From the NCBI GenBank assembly GCA_963805525.1, contig CAWDUT010000006.1, positions 1,550,001 through 1,614,000 on the forward strand: a stretch of DNA of 64,000 nt, written 5' to 3'. The translations under genes were made by a program, and so were the position numbers. This stretch comes from DASQFQ01 sp963805525. GTDB taxonomy: Bacteria > Actinomycetota > Thermoleophilia > Solirubrobacterales > Solirubrobacteraceae. How positions within the stretch are numbered: position 1 is the stretch's first letter; every line of letters begins with the position of its first letter. The notes beneath the pieces are model-generated. The model was given only the letters and a program-made list of their open reading frames with translations. It was not told the DNA's origin and did not search any database. Shown here piece after piece: positions 23,236-31,907 of this stretch.

Positions 23236-26200
23236 GCGCCTCCTCCGCCACGCGCTCGAGCTCGGCGGCGGGGTCCACGACGCCCGTGACCGGCGGGCGC
23301 CCGAGGTCGACGAGCGAGGCCAGGTGCTCGCGCGACGCGTCGTCCTCGCCGGCGAGCCGACGCCACTGCGCCTCGGCCTCGGCCAGACGACGCTCGGCCA
23401 GCGCGTCGTCGCCCCTCGCCCGCGCGCTCAGCGCCTGCGCGAACGCCATCCGGGCGACGAGCACGCCGGGGCGATGCGCCGCGCGGATCGGCTCGAGCGC
23501 GGCGGTGCGGATCTCGGCGTCGGCCTCATCGGGGCGGCCCAGCCGGGCGAGCGCCTCGGCGCGCCGCAGCCGCGCCTCGGCCCGCTGCACCGGCGGATCG
23601 CCCTCGAGCGCGCGGCCGAGCAGCTCGGCGGCGCGCTCGTAGTCGCCGGCCATCAGCGCGAACAGGCCGCCGTCGTGGGCGGCGACGAGCGCGAGCGACG
23701 GCGAGGCGAGCCGCTCGGCCGCCTCGGCCTGGCGATCGGCGGCGGCGCGCGCCTCGTCGTGGCGACCGAGCCGCGCGAGCGTGTAGGCCAGCATCCCGGC
23801 CATCTGGAACTCGACGGTGGGGATGCCGCGCGCGCTCGCCGCGCCCCGCCGCGCGAGCTCCAGCGCGCGCTCGTGGCGGCCCGCGGCCGATGCGACGCAG
23901 GCAGCGTTGGACCAGCCGCCGTAGGCGAGGTCGGCGCGCTGGGCGCGCTCGCCCGCCTCGCCGGAGGCGGCGAGCATCGCCTCGGCCTCCTCCATGTGCC
24001 CCTCGGCGAGCGCGTTGAACCCGATCACCGTGTCCAGGTAATGGCGGCGCAGCGACGGCGCTTGATCGTCGAGATCGAGCGCGTCGAGCTCGGCGAGGGT
24101 GGCGTCGGCGGCACCGGCGCCGTCGATCACGACCTCGCTCCAGGCGCGGATCAGCAGCATCTCGCCGCGCAGCTCGGAGTCGTCGAGACGGCCGGCGTCG
24201 TAGGCGTCGAGCCCGGCCTGGGCGGAGCGCAGGGCGCGCGTCGGGTCGCAGAGCGCGCTGCGGAACCACAGGGAGGCGCTGAGGTGTGTCTGCACGCGGG
24301 TCTCGACGTCCTCGGGGCGCAGCAGCCGCAGCGCCGCGTCGATCTCCGCCATCGCGGGATCGCGGCGGCCGAGCTGGGCGAGCGTGCCGGCGAGCTCGAC
24401 GTGGATCCGCGGGTCGTCCGGCCGCAGCTCGATCGCTTCCTCCAGGTACGCGACCGCCTCGACCAGCGCCGTCGCCTGCGCGGCGTCGGCCGCGGCCTGG
24501 ATCAGGCGCTCGACCGCGAGGTCGTCGCGGCCCGCGAGCCGCAGATGGCGGGCGGCCTCGGCGGCGCGCACGCCGGGGGCGGCGGCGAGCGCCTCGTGGA
24601 GGAGCGCGCGGCGGGTGTCGTCGAGGTCGGCGAGCGCGGCCTCGCGGAGCAGGTCGTGGCGGAAGCCGAAGCGCCCCTCCGCGCTGCGGAAGAGGCCGCA
24701 GTCGAGGGCGGCGAGCACGGCTTCGGGCGGGGCCAGCGCGGCGAGCTCGACGCGGTCGAGCGGCCGGCCGGCGACGGCGGCGAGCTCGGCGGCACGGCGC
24801 GCGGGCTCGTCAAGCGTGGCGATCGAGGCGCGCACGAGGCCGCGAAGTGAGGCCGGCGGCGTGTGCTCCCCGCGCCCGGCGGCGCGCGCGCTCTCGAGCG
24901 CGAGCAGCGGGTTGCCGTCGGCGGCGGCGACGACGCGCTCGCGCTGCGGCGCCGCGAGCGCCGCGACCTCGCCGACGAGCGCCTCGAGCTCCCGGCGGCC
25001 GAGCGGCTCGAGCGCGATCTCCCGCACCGCCACGCCGCGGCCGCGGGCGGCGTGGGCGAGCGCGTCGACCGCGTCGCGCCGCGGGGTCATGCGGCGCGTC
25101 AGGACGAGCAACAGCGGCAGCCGCTCGATCCGCCGCGCGAGGTAGGCGATCAGCTCGAGCGTCGGCGCGTCCGCGAGGTGGACGTCGTCGAACAGCAGCA
25201 CGAGCGGCCGGTCGGCGGTCGCGTGCTCGGCGAGCTCGACCGCCGCCTCGAACAGCCGCGCGCGGGCGAGCTCGGGTGGCACCTCCGGCGGCGCGACCCG
25301 CGCCCGCCCGAGCCGCAACGGCAGCGAAGGCGCCAGCCGCGCGAGCTCCTCCGGCCAGCCGGCCTCGGCGGGCGGAGGGTCGAGCTCACGCGCCAGCCCG
25401 GCCAGCAGCTCCACCCACGGCCCGAACGGCGGCCCGCCGCCGAGGTCGGCGGCGGTGCAGCGGGCCGAGCGCGCCCGGTCCGCACGGGCACGGCCGACCA
25501 GCTCGAGCGCCAGCCGCGTCTTCCCGATGCCGGCCTCACCGCCGATGATCGCGACCCCGCCCGATCCGCCCCGGACCGCGCCCCACAGCTCGATGAGGGC
25601 CGCGAGGTCATGGTCCCGGCCGATGAGAAGCGGGCCCTCGGCCGCGGGAGGTCTTTCGGCCGCGGCCGGGCCGGCGGCCCCCTCCGCGCGCACCTCCGCG
25701 GCCAGCGCGCGGGTCTCCGCCGACGGCGCCAGGCCGAGCGCGCTCCGGAGGCGGTCGGAGAGGCGGTCGTAGGCGGCGAGCGCTCCCGGGCGGTCGCCGG
25801 CGTCGGCGAGCCGGCGCATGAGGTCGCGGGCGGCGTCCTCGTCGAGCGGGTCGAGCGCGAGCCGGCGGCGGGCCCAGCCGACGGCGTCCGCCGGCCGGTC
25901 GGCCGCCGCGGCGAGCCGCGCGAGCGCCGCCCCGAGCCGCTCGGCGTGCTCGTCGCGCGCCTCCAGCACCCAGTCGTCGTCGAGGTCGGCCAGCAGCGGC
26001 CCGCGGTGCAGCGCGACCGCCTCCTCTAGCCGACCCGCCGCCACGAACGCGTCGAACGCGGCCAGATCCGTCTCGGAGCGCAGCGCGATCCGGTCGCGGC
26101 CGGCGACCAATGCCTCGTCGCCGCCCAGCGCGCGCCGCAGCTCCCACAGCGCGCTGCGCAGCGAGGCGCGGGCGCTCGAGTCGAGCACGTCGGGCCAGAA

Positions 26201-26347
26201 GCGCGCGGCCACCGACCCGCGCGCGTGCTCGCCCGGGTGCAGCGCGAGCCACGCCAGCAGCGCCCACGCGCGGCGACCGGGAGGCATGGCGACCGGCTCG
26301 CCGTCGGCCTCGGCCTGCAACTCGCCGAGGAGTCGCACGCGCAGCAT
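23219..26347 (-). CDS. BTAD-family transcriptional activator with NTPase and TPR domains
   Basis: The 1042-residue product has a winged-helix DNA-binding domain (about 1-92, LLAWLALHPGEHARGSVAARFWPD), a BTAD helical domain (about 95-235), an AAA-like NTPase with Walker A GGEAGIGKTR (269-278) and Walker B LVLLFDD (382-388), then about 550 residues of TPR-like helical repeats. This is the AfsR-type layout of large SARP regulators. The ATG at 26347 starts the family sequence MLRVRLLGELQ; a TAGGCT box (26361-26356) lies eight bases upstream, so it may be leaderless. The nearby TTGACGG arrays (21712, 26539) are its likely targets. Confidence 0.85.
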   Translation of the reverse strand: MLRVRLLGELQAEADGEPVAMPPGRRAWALLAWLALHPGEHARGSVAARFWPDVLDSSARASLRSALWELRRALGGDEALVAGRDRIALRSETDLAAFDAFVAAGRLEEAVALHRGPLLADLDDDWVLEARDEHAERLGAALARLAAAADRPADAVGWARRRLALDPLDEDAARDLMRRLADAGDRPGALAAYDRLSDRLRSALGLAPSAETRALAAEVRAEGAAGPAAAERPPAAEGPLLIGRDHDLAALIELWGAVRGGSGGVAIIGGEAGIGKTRLALELVGRARADRARSARCTAADLGGGPPFGPWVELLAGLARELDPPPAEAGWPEELARLAPSLPLRLGRARVAPPEVPPELARARLFEAAVELAEHATADRPLVLLFDDVHLADAPTLELIAYLARRIERLPLLLVLTRRMTPRRDAVDALAHAARGRGVAVREIALEPLGRRELEALVGEVAALAAPQRERVVAAADGNPLLALESARAAGRGEHTPPASLRGLVRASIATLDEPARRAAELAAVAGRPLDRVELAALAPPEAVLAALDCGLFRSAEGRFGFRHDLLREAALADLDDTRRALLHEALAAAPGVRAAEAARHLRLAGRDDLAVERLIQAAADAAQATALVEAVAYLEEAIELRPDDPRIHVELAGTLAQLGRRDPAMAEIDAALRLLRPEDVETRVQTHLSASLWFRSALCDPTRALRSAQAGLDAYDAGRLDDSELRGEMLLIRAWSEVVIDGAGAADATLAELDALDLDDQAPSLRRHYLDTVIGFNALAEGHMEEAEAMLAASGEAGERAQRADLAYGGWSNAACVASAAGRHERALELARRGAASARGIPTVEFQMAGMLAYTLARLGRHDEARAAADRQAEAAERLASPSLALVAAHDGGLFALMAGDYERAAELLGRALEGDPPVQRAEARLRRAEALARLGRPDEADAEIRTAALEPIRAAHRPGVLVARMAFAQALSARARGDDALAERRLAEAEAQWRRLAGEDDASREHLASLVDLGRPPVTGVVDPAAELERVAEEAHARVR

Positions 26348-26355
26348 GGGCGGCA

Positions 26356-26361
26356 AGCCTA
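26356..26361 (-). promoter_or_regulatory. Predicted -10 box (TAGGCT) of the BTAD regulator
   Basis: TAGGCT on the minus strand is eight bases from the ATG at 26347. The region where a -35 box would be (about 26379) is inside the 164-bp element; no good -35 match is seen there. Confidence 0.4.
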
Positions 26362-26365
26362 TGAG

Positions 26366-26529
26366 ATGGCCGATTCCACGACCACCGCACCCGCCTGCAC
26401 GCGCCCCTCGGCGCAGGGCCGCACCCACCAGAAGGGGCCCGTGGCTCTGCCACTGCGCCCCTTCGGCGTGCACGACCCTGCATCCACGGGGCACGCACAT
26501 CCGGGCACGGAGGCCGCGGAATCGACCAT
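26366..26529. mobile_element. 164-bp hairpin element (MITE-like), copy B
   Basis: The element begins with ATGGCCGATTCC and ends with GGAATCGACCAT (12-bp terminal inverted repeats, one mismatch), and the two halves pair along most of the length, forming one long imperfect hairpin. It is about 80 percent identical by eye to the copy at 36481-36644 and has exactly the same length. No target duplication remains. It lies between the -10 of the BTAD gene and the TTGACGG array of the gene at 26588. Confidence 0.8.
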
Positions 26530-26538
26530 CAGCCGGGA

Positions 26539-26581
26539 TTGACGCTCGGTTGACGGGGCGGTGACGGGCCGCTGCGACGGT
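26539..26581 (+). promoter_or_regulatory. Triple 11-bp TTGACGG operator with -10 box
   Basis: TTGACGC (26539), TTGACGG (26550) and GTGACGG (26561) are 11 bp apart. GACGGT (26576-26581), a possible -10 box, starts eight bases after the last heptamer, exactly as at 21712-21754. The ATG at 26588 is six bases further, so the transcript would be leaderless. Confidence 0.75.
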
Positions 26582-26587
26582 CCGCCC

Positions 26588-26959
26588 ATGACCTCACTCC
26601 ACACCCACACGCTGGACGGCGCGGCCCTGCGGCGCGCCTTCTCCGACCGCGACGCCGAGACCCTGACGTCGCTGTACGCCGACGACGCGACCATCGAGGT
26701 CGCGGACGCGCAGACCACCCCGAGCCGGCCGCTGAAGGTCGAGGGCCGCGAGGCGATCCGCGCCTACTTCGACGACGTCTTCGCCCGCGACATGACCCAC
26801 GAGGTCGACACCGTCGCGATCAGCGGGGACAACGCGGGCTTCTCGGTCCGCTGCGCCTACCCGGACGGGACGCTCGTCGTCTGCGTCGCCACCGCGCAGC
26901 TGCGCGACGGCGCGATCGTGCGCCAGCTCACCGCGCAGGCCTGGGACTCCGCGGCCTAG
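26588..26959 (+). CDS. SnoaL-like (NTF2-fold) protein
   Basis: The 123-residue product has the NTF2/SnoaL pattern: ALRRAFSDRDAETLTSLYADDATIEVADAQ, then GREAIRAYFDDVFARDM and paired strands (VDTVAISGDNAGFSVRCAYPDG). These proteins act as small isomerases, cyclases or carriers; no catalytic residues can be assigned. It is preceded by the TTGACGG array and is probably activated by the BTAD regulator encoded next to it in the divergent direction. It overlaps the end of the convergent lipoprotein gene by four bases. Confidence 0.75.
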   Translation: MTSLHTHTLDGAALRRAFSDRDAETLTSLYADDATIEVADAQTTPSRPLKVEGREAIRAYFDDVFARDMTHEVDTVAISGDNAGFSVRCAYPDGTLVVCVATAQLRDGAIVRQLTAQAWDSAA

Positions 26960-27939
26960 TCGTTGCGCTTCGGCTTCTCGACGAGCGTCGTGTCGAAGGC
27001 ATGGCGCACGTCGAGCGGCTTGTGCAGGATCCCGAACTTCAGGTCCCACGCCGCCCACGCCCGCAGCACCGCCGGCCGCAGCTGGCCGAACTCGTCGGCG
27101 CCGGCGGTGAACTCCGGGGCGACCGCGTCGAGCTGGGCTGACAGAGCGGCGCGGTCGAGGTCCGGCTCGCGCTCCGTCATCGTCGACACGGCGCTCTCCG
27201 GGTCGTCCTGGACCTCGCTGTAGCCGCGCTGCAGCGCGCGGATCGTCGCCTTCACCACCTCCGGCTTCTCGTCGAGCGTCTTGCGCGTGACGGTGAGGAC
27301 GAGCTCCGGGTAGGAGGGCGAGCCGTAGTCGTCGACGCGGAACTCGCGCATCCCCGGCCGCGCTGCCTTCAGCGCCACGCCCTCGACGTTCCAGAACGCG
27401 GTCGCGCCCGCGACCCGCTTGGCCAGCAGCGCCTTGACCGCCTGGAAGCCGATCGTCACCTGCTTGACCCGCGCGGGGTCGCCGCCCGCGCCCCGCACCA
27501 CCGAACGCAGCACCGCCACGTCGGAGGGCAGCCCGCTCACGCCCGCGCGCTGGCCCTCGAGATCGCGGGGCGTGCGGATGCCGGGCTGCGCGAGCACGGC
27601 CGCCAGCGGCGACTGCACGAACGCCATGACGCCGACGAGGTCGCGCCCCTTCTCGCGCGCCAGCCCGAGGTCGTGGATGTCGAGGATCGCCATGTCGGCC
27701 GCCCCGCTCTGCAGCAGCTTCAGCGCGTCGGTCGAGGCGCCCGGCTTGCGGATCTCGAGCTGGACGCCCTCGGCGGTGTCGAAGCCGCGGTCGATGGCGA
27801 CGTAGATCCCCGCGTGGACCGCGTTGGGCGTGAAGTCGAGCAGCAGCGTGGCCGCCTCGTTGGGTCGCTCGTTCTCCCCGCCGCCGCCGCAGCCGCCGAG
27901 GAAGAGGGCCAGCGCGAGGAGCAGGAGCCACGAGCGCAC
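26956..27939 (-). CDS. NMT1/THI5-like substrate-binding lipoprotein
   Basis: The 327-residue product has a lipoprotein signal (LLLALALFLGGC) and a periplasmic-binding fold of the NMT1/THI5 (ThiY) type: LLLDFTPNAVHAGIYVAIDRG at the start of the mature part, LQSGAADMAI and LPSDVAVLRSVV later. LDFTPNxxHxGxYxA is the hallmark of binding proteins for thiamine-pyrimidine precursors. No permease or ATPase gene lies nearby in this window, so the rest of the transporter must be elsewhere. The GTG at 27939 gives a proper signal peptide. The ligand is inferred from family only. Confidence 0.8.
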   Translation of the reverse strand: MRSWLLLLALALFLGGCGGGGENERPNEAATLLLDFTPNAVHAGIYVAIDRGFDTAEGVQLEIRKPGASTDALKLLQSGAADMAILDIHDLGLAREKGRDLVGVMAFVQSPLAAVLAQPGIRTPRDLEGQRAGVSGLPSDVAVLRSVVRGAGGDPARVKQVTIGFQAVKALLAKRVAGATAFWNVEGVALKAARPGMREFRVDDYGSPSYPELVLTVTRKTLDEKPEVVKATIRALQRGYSEVQDDPESAVSTMTEREPDLDRAALSAQLDAVAPEFTAGADEFGQLRPAVLRAWAAWDLKFGILHKPLDVRHAFDTTLVEKPKRND

Positions 27940-27949
27940 CCGCGCAGCG

Positions 27950-27955
27950 TACGAT
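27950..27955 (+). promoter_or_regulatory. Predicted -10 box (TACGAT) of cofGH
   Basis: TACGAT lies eight bases before the ATG at 27964 with no Shine-Dalgarno sequence, and only 24 bases separate the two divergent genes. This fits a leaderless promoter. Confidence 0.5.
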
Positions 27956-27963
27956 GGGGCCGG

Positions 27964-30153
27964 ATGCGCCGACGGGTCACTTTCTCGCGCAACCTCACGC
28001 TGTCGCTCTCCAGGACCTGCCGGTGCTACTGCAAGTACTGCGCGTTCGCGACGCACCAGCCGCACCTGCACGAGCCCGACGAGGTCGAGCGGATCCTCGA
28101 CGGCGCGGCGCGCCGCAACGTCAAGGAGCTGCTGGTCCTGACCGGCGAGGCGCCCGACCACCACCCGAAGGTCGCCGCCAAGCTCGCCGAGCTCGGCCAC
28201 GCCGACTTCACGGCCTACGTCGCCTGGGTCTGCGAGCGGGCGCTCGAGCGCGGGTTGCTCCCGCATACCAACCTCGGCGTCCTGTCGAAGGAGGACCTGG
28301 CGCGCCTGCGCGAGGTGACCGCCTCGCAGGGGCTGATGCTGGAGTCGATCAACCCCGACCTGGTCGCCCACCAGGGCTCCCCGACCAAGCACCCGGAGAA
28401 GCGCCTGGAGACGATCCGCGCCGCCGGTGAGCTGAAGATCCCGTTCACGAGCGGGATCCTGGTGGGGATCGGCGAGACCGAGGAGGAGCGGATCGCCGCG
28501 CTCGAGGCGCTCGCGGGGTTCGACCACATCCAGGAGGTCATCCTCCAGAACTTCGTCCCGCACCAGAGCTACTACGGGCAGGAGCCGGCCGAGATCGCCG
28601 AGGAGGCGTCGAAGGAGTACTGGCGCACCGGGATCGGCCACGGGCCGCAGCTCGAGCTCCCGAAGTGGGCGTCGCCGGTGAGCCTCGACGACATGGAGCG
28701 CCTGATCGCCGAGGCGAAGCGGATCCTGCCCGGCGTCGGCATCCAGGTGCCGCCCAACCTCGCCGACTGGTGGCCGGAGCTCGTCGCGGCGGGAGCGACC
28801 GACCTCGGCGGGCTGTCCGCCAACGGCGACCACATCTCGCCCGAGCACCCGTTCCCGTCACCGCACAAGGTCCGCAAGCGGCTCGCGCAGGACGGCGTCG
28901 CGCTGACCGAGCGGCTGTGCGTCTACGGCGAGTACATCGACCCCGGGTGGATCGCCCAGGGCGTGCTCGACGTGATCAAGACGAAGTACTGGAGCTTCAT
29001 CCCGCGCCGTGGCTCCGGTCGCCGCGCCGGTCCGCGGCCCGATCTCCACCCGGCCACGATCGAGCGCGCCCGCGCCGGCATGCTGCTCAGCCGCGACGAG
29101 ATGACCGCGATGTTCGCCGAGACGCGGCCGGAGGCGATCGAGGACATGCGCGCCGCCGCCGACGAGCTGCGGGCCGAGCTGGCGGGCGACACGGTGACGT
29201 TCGTCGTCAACCGCAACATCAACGTCTCCAACGTCTGCGTGGTCGGCTGCGCGTTCTGCGGCTTCGGGCAGGGCAAGCGCTCGCCCGACGCGTACGAGCA
29301 CAGCCGCGAGGAGTTCGCCACGCGGGTCCAGGACGCGCTCGACTTCGGCGCCACCGAGATCTGCATGCAGTCGGGCATCCACCCGGACTGGGGGCTGGAG
29401 GACTACGAGGGCTGGCTCCGCTACGCCAAGGAGCTCGCGCCCGACATCCACATGCACGCCTACAGCCCGATGGAGATCTCGCACATGTGCGACGTCTCCG
29501 GGCTCTCCCCGCGCGCGGTGTTCGCCCGGCTGCGCGAGGCCGGGCTCGACTCGACACCCGGCACCGCCGCCGAGGTGCTCCACGACGGCGTGCGCGAGCG
29601 CATCAGCCCCAACAAGCTGCCGGTCGCGCGCTGGGTCGAGATCATCGAGGCGAGCCACCTCGAAGGGCTGCGCTCCACCGTGACCGTCATGTTCGGCCAC
29701 ATCGAGGAGCCCGACGAGCTCGCCGAGCACATGCGCGTGGTGCGCGAGCTGCAGGCGCGGACCGGCGGCTTCACCGAGTTCGTGCCGCTCTCCTTCATCC
29801 CGTTCCACACGCTGCTCGGCCGCACGCACGGGATCGAGGAGATCTCGCGCGAGGAGAACCTCAAGCACACCGCGGCCTTCCGGCTCGCGCTGGGCCGCAG
29901 CGTCCCGAGCCTGCAGGCCAGCTGGGTGAAGATGGGCCTCGACGCCGCCACCGAGGCGCTCCGCTGGGGCGTCAACGACCTCGGCGGAACGCTGATGGAG
30001 GAGTCGATCTCGCGCATGGCCGGCTCGTACCACGGGGTTCGCCTCGAACCGTCGGACCTGATCGGGGCGGCGCACGCGGCGGGGCGCCCCGCGGCCGAGC
30101 GCACCACGCTCTACGACATCCGCGCGCGCTACGAGCTCGCGGCTGCCGCGTGA
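27964..30153 (+). CDS. fbiC: Bifunctional FO synthase (CofG-CofH fusion)
   Basis: The 729-residue product has two radical-SAM domains. The first (CofG-like) has CRCYCKYC within the first 30 residues, and the second (CofH-like) has CVVGCAFCGF at about residue 424; both keep the CxxxCxxC cluster motif. Together they make 7,8-didemethyl-8-hydroxy-5-deazariboflavin (FO), the chromophore of coenzyme F420, from tyrosine and the ribityl-pyrimidine precursor. The fused form is typical of actinobacteria (FbiC), though here CofG lacks the usual N-terminal extension. The PhoD-like gene starts within its stop codon. The remaining F420 genes are at 33262-35536. Confidence 0.95.
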   Translation: MRRRVTFSRNLTLSLSRTCRCYCKYCAFATHQPHLHEPDEVERILDGAARRNVKELLVLTGEAPDHHPKVAAKLAELGHADFTAYVAWVCERALERGLLPHTNLGVLSKEDLARLREVTASQGLMLESINPDLVAHQGSPTKHPEKRLETIRAAGELKIPFTSGILVGIGETEEERIAALEALAGFDHIQEVILQNFVPHQSYYGQEPAEIAEEASKEYWRTGIGHGPQLELPKWASPVSLDDMERLIAEAKRILPGVGIQVPPNLADWWPELVAAGATDLGGLSANGDHISPEHPFPSPHKVRKRLAQDGVALTERLCVYGEYIDPGWIAQGVLDVIKTKYWSFIPRRGSGRRAGPRPDLHPATIERARAGMLLSRDEMTAMFAETRPEAIEDMRAAADELRAELAGDTVTFVVNRNINVSNVCVVGCAFCGFGQGKRSPDAYEHSREEFATRVQDALDFGATEICMQSGIHPDWGLEDYEGWLRYAKELAPDIHMHAYSPMEISHMCDVSGLSPRAVFARLREAGLDSTPGTAAEVLHDGVRERISPNKLPVARWVEIIEASHLEGLRSTVTVMFGHIEEPDELAEHMRVVRELQARTGGFTEFVPLSFIPFHTLLGRTHGIEEISREENLKHTAAFRLALGRSVPSLQASWVKMGLDAATEALRWGVNDLGGTLMEESISRMAGSYHGVRLEPSDLIGAAHAAGRPAAERTTLYDIRARYELAAAA

Positions 30154-31808
30154 CAGAGCTCATCCTCGGTCCCGCTCTCCGCTACGCCGGGGAGACACAG
30201 GCGCTCATCTGGGTCGAGACCGACGGGCCGTGCACGGTCTCGGTCCTCAACTGCGAGTCGAAGACGTTCTGCGTCGAGGGGCACCACTACGCGCTCGTCG
30301 TCTGCGAGGGGCTCGAGCCCGGCACGATCACGCCCTACGAGGTGGCGCTCGACGGCAAGACGGTGTGGCCGCTGCCGGACAGCGAGTATCCGCCCAGCGT
30401 CGTCCGCACCCACGACCCCGACCAGCCGACGCGGATCGTGTTCGGCTCCTGCCGCGTGTGCGCGCCGCACGAGCCGCCGCACTCGCTGCCGAAGGACGAG
30501 CACCCCGACGGGCGCGAGGTCGACGCGCTGCGAGCGCTCGCCCAGCGGATGGCCAAGCAGCACCCGACCGAGTGGCCGGAGGCGCTGATCCTGCTCGGCG
30601 ACCAGGTCTACGCCGACGAGGTCTCGCCCGGCGTGCGCGACTTCATCCGCTCGCGGCGCGACCCCGAGGTGCCGCCGGGGGAGACGGTCGCCGACTTCGA
30701 GGAGTACACGCGCCTGTACTGGGAGTCGTGGGGCGAGCCCTACATGCGCTGGCTGCTCTCCACGGTGCCGAGCTCGATGATCTTCGACGACCACGACGTC
30801 CACGACGACTGGAACACGTCGAAGACCTGGGTCACCGACATCCGCTCTCAGGGCTGGTGGGACGAGCGGATCGTCGGCGGCTTCATGAGCTACTGGCTCT
30901 ACCAGCACCTCGGCAACCTGTCGCCGAGCGAGCTGGCCGACATGGATCTCTACGCGCGCGTGCGTGAAGCCGACGACGCCGGCGACATCCTGCGCGACTA
31001 CGTCTTCAAGGCCGACCGCGAGGTCGAGGGCACGCGCTGGAGCTACTGCCGCGACATCGGCCCGGCGCGGCTGGTGATGGTCGACTCGCGCGCCGGGCGG
31101 GTGCTCGACCCGGGCGAGCGCAGCATGGTCGACGAGGACGAGTGGCGCTGGATCGAGGAGCACGCGGTCGGCGACTGCGACCACCTCCTGATCGGCACGT
31201 CGTTGCCGCTGCTGCTCGCGCCCGGGATGCACTACCTCGAGGCGTGGAACGAGGCGGTCTGCGAGGGCGCCTGGGGGCCGGCGGCCGCCGTGTTCGGCGA
31301 GAAGCTGCGGCAGGCGCTCGACCTCGAGCACTGGGCGGCGTTCGGCGAGTCGCTCGAGCGGATGATGGGGATCGTGCGCGCGGTCGGCACCGGCGAGCGC
31401 GGCGAGGCGCCCGCCACGATCGTGGCGCTGTCGGGCGACGTGCACCACGCCTACCTCGCCGAGGTCGGCTTCCCGCCCGGCACCGGCATGAGCGCTTCCG
31501 CGTGGCAGGCGACGTGCTCGCCGTTCCGGAACCCACTCGACAACAAGGAGCGCACCGTCATGCGCTTCATGGCCTCCGAGGTGGCCTCACGGCTGATGCG
31601 GGCGCTGGCGGACTCGGCGGGTGTCGAGGCCCCGAGCGTGCGCTGGCGCTACGCCCACGACGAGCCCTGGTTCGACAACCAGGTGGCGATGCTCGAGCTC
31701 GAGGGGCGGAAGGCGCGGATGGTGCTCGAGAAGACCGTCGGGCCCGATCGCGACGACTCGGAGCCCGAGCTGAAGCTCGAGCGCGTGTTCGAACGCGAAC
31801 TCAACTGA
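30150..31808 (+). CDS. PhoD-like metallophosphoesterase
   Basis: The 552-residue product carries the PhoD family motifs: FGSCRVCAPHE, LLGDQVYADE, the metal site FDDHDVHDDW and, later, LSGDVHHAYLAE. It begins with a fibronectin-like beta domain (about residues 1-90). No Tat signal peptide is seen, unlike classic secreted PhoD, so it probably acts in the cytoplasm. The GTG start overlaps the stop of the FO synthase gene (GTGA), so both are on one transcript, but no link between the functions is known to me. Confidence 0.85.
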   Translation: MTELILGPALRYAGETQALIWVETDGPCTVSVLNCESKTFCVEGHHYALVVCEGLEPGTITPYEVALDGKTVWPLPDSEYPPSVVRTHDPDQPTRIVFGSCRVCAPHEPPHSLPKDEHPDGREVDALRALAQRMAKQHPTEWPEALILLGDQVYADEVSPGVRDFIRSRRDPEVPPGETVADFEEYTRLYWESWGEPYMRWLLSTVPSSMIFDDHDVHDDWNTSKTWVTDIRSQGWWDERIVGGFMSYWLYQHLGNLSPSELADMDLYARVREADDAGDILRDYVFKADREVEGTRWSYCRDIGPARLVMVDSRAGRVLDPGERSMVDEDEWRWIEEHAVGDCDHLLIGTSLPLLLAPGMHYLEAWNEAVCEGAWGPAAAVFGEKLRQALDLEHWAAFGESLERMMGIVRAVGTGERGEAPATIVALSGDVHHAYLAEVGFPPGTGMSASAWQATCSPFRNPLDNKERTVMRFMASEVASRLMRALADSAGVEAPSVRWRYAHDEPWFDNQVAMLELEGRKARMVLEKTVGPDRDDSEPELKLERVFERELN

Positions 31809-31907
31809 CACACCCGCCGACGCAGCGTCATTAAGTCGGAAAGAGCGGGCGAACGCGCCTGGTCCTGACTTTCTTAGACATGTTTTTGTCGCTGAGATCA
31901 TCATTGG
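31809..31907. other. AT-richer intergenic region before the ECF sigma gene
   Basis: These 99 bases are distinctly richer in A and T than the surroundings (for example TTTCTTAGACATGTTTTTGT near 31870). They should hold the promoter of the sigma-factor gene. No box matching the leaderless pattern is clear, and no Shine-Dalgarno sequence precedes the GTG at 31908. Confidence 0.4.

Noticed and set aside
26362..26533. Target-site duplication around the hairpin copy at 26366
   Set aside because: The four bases on each side (TGAG and CAGC) do not match, so only the copy at 36481 shows a duplication.
28665..31808. Long open frame on the plus strand extending upstream of the PhoD-like gene
   Set aside because: The upstream part is a +1 shadow of the FO synthase gene, composed of Arg/Ala/Pro. 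The real start is the GTG at 30150, which overlaps the FO synthase stop.
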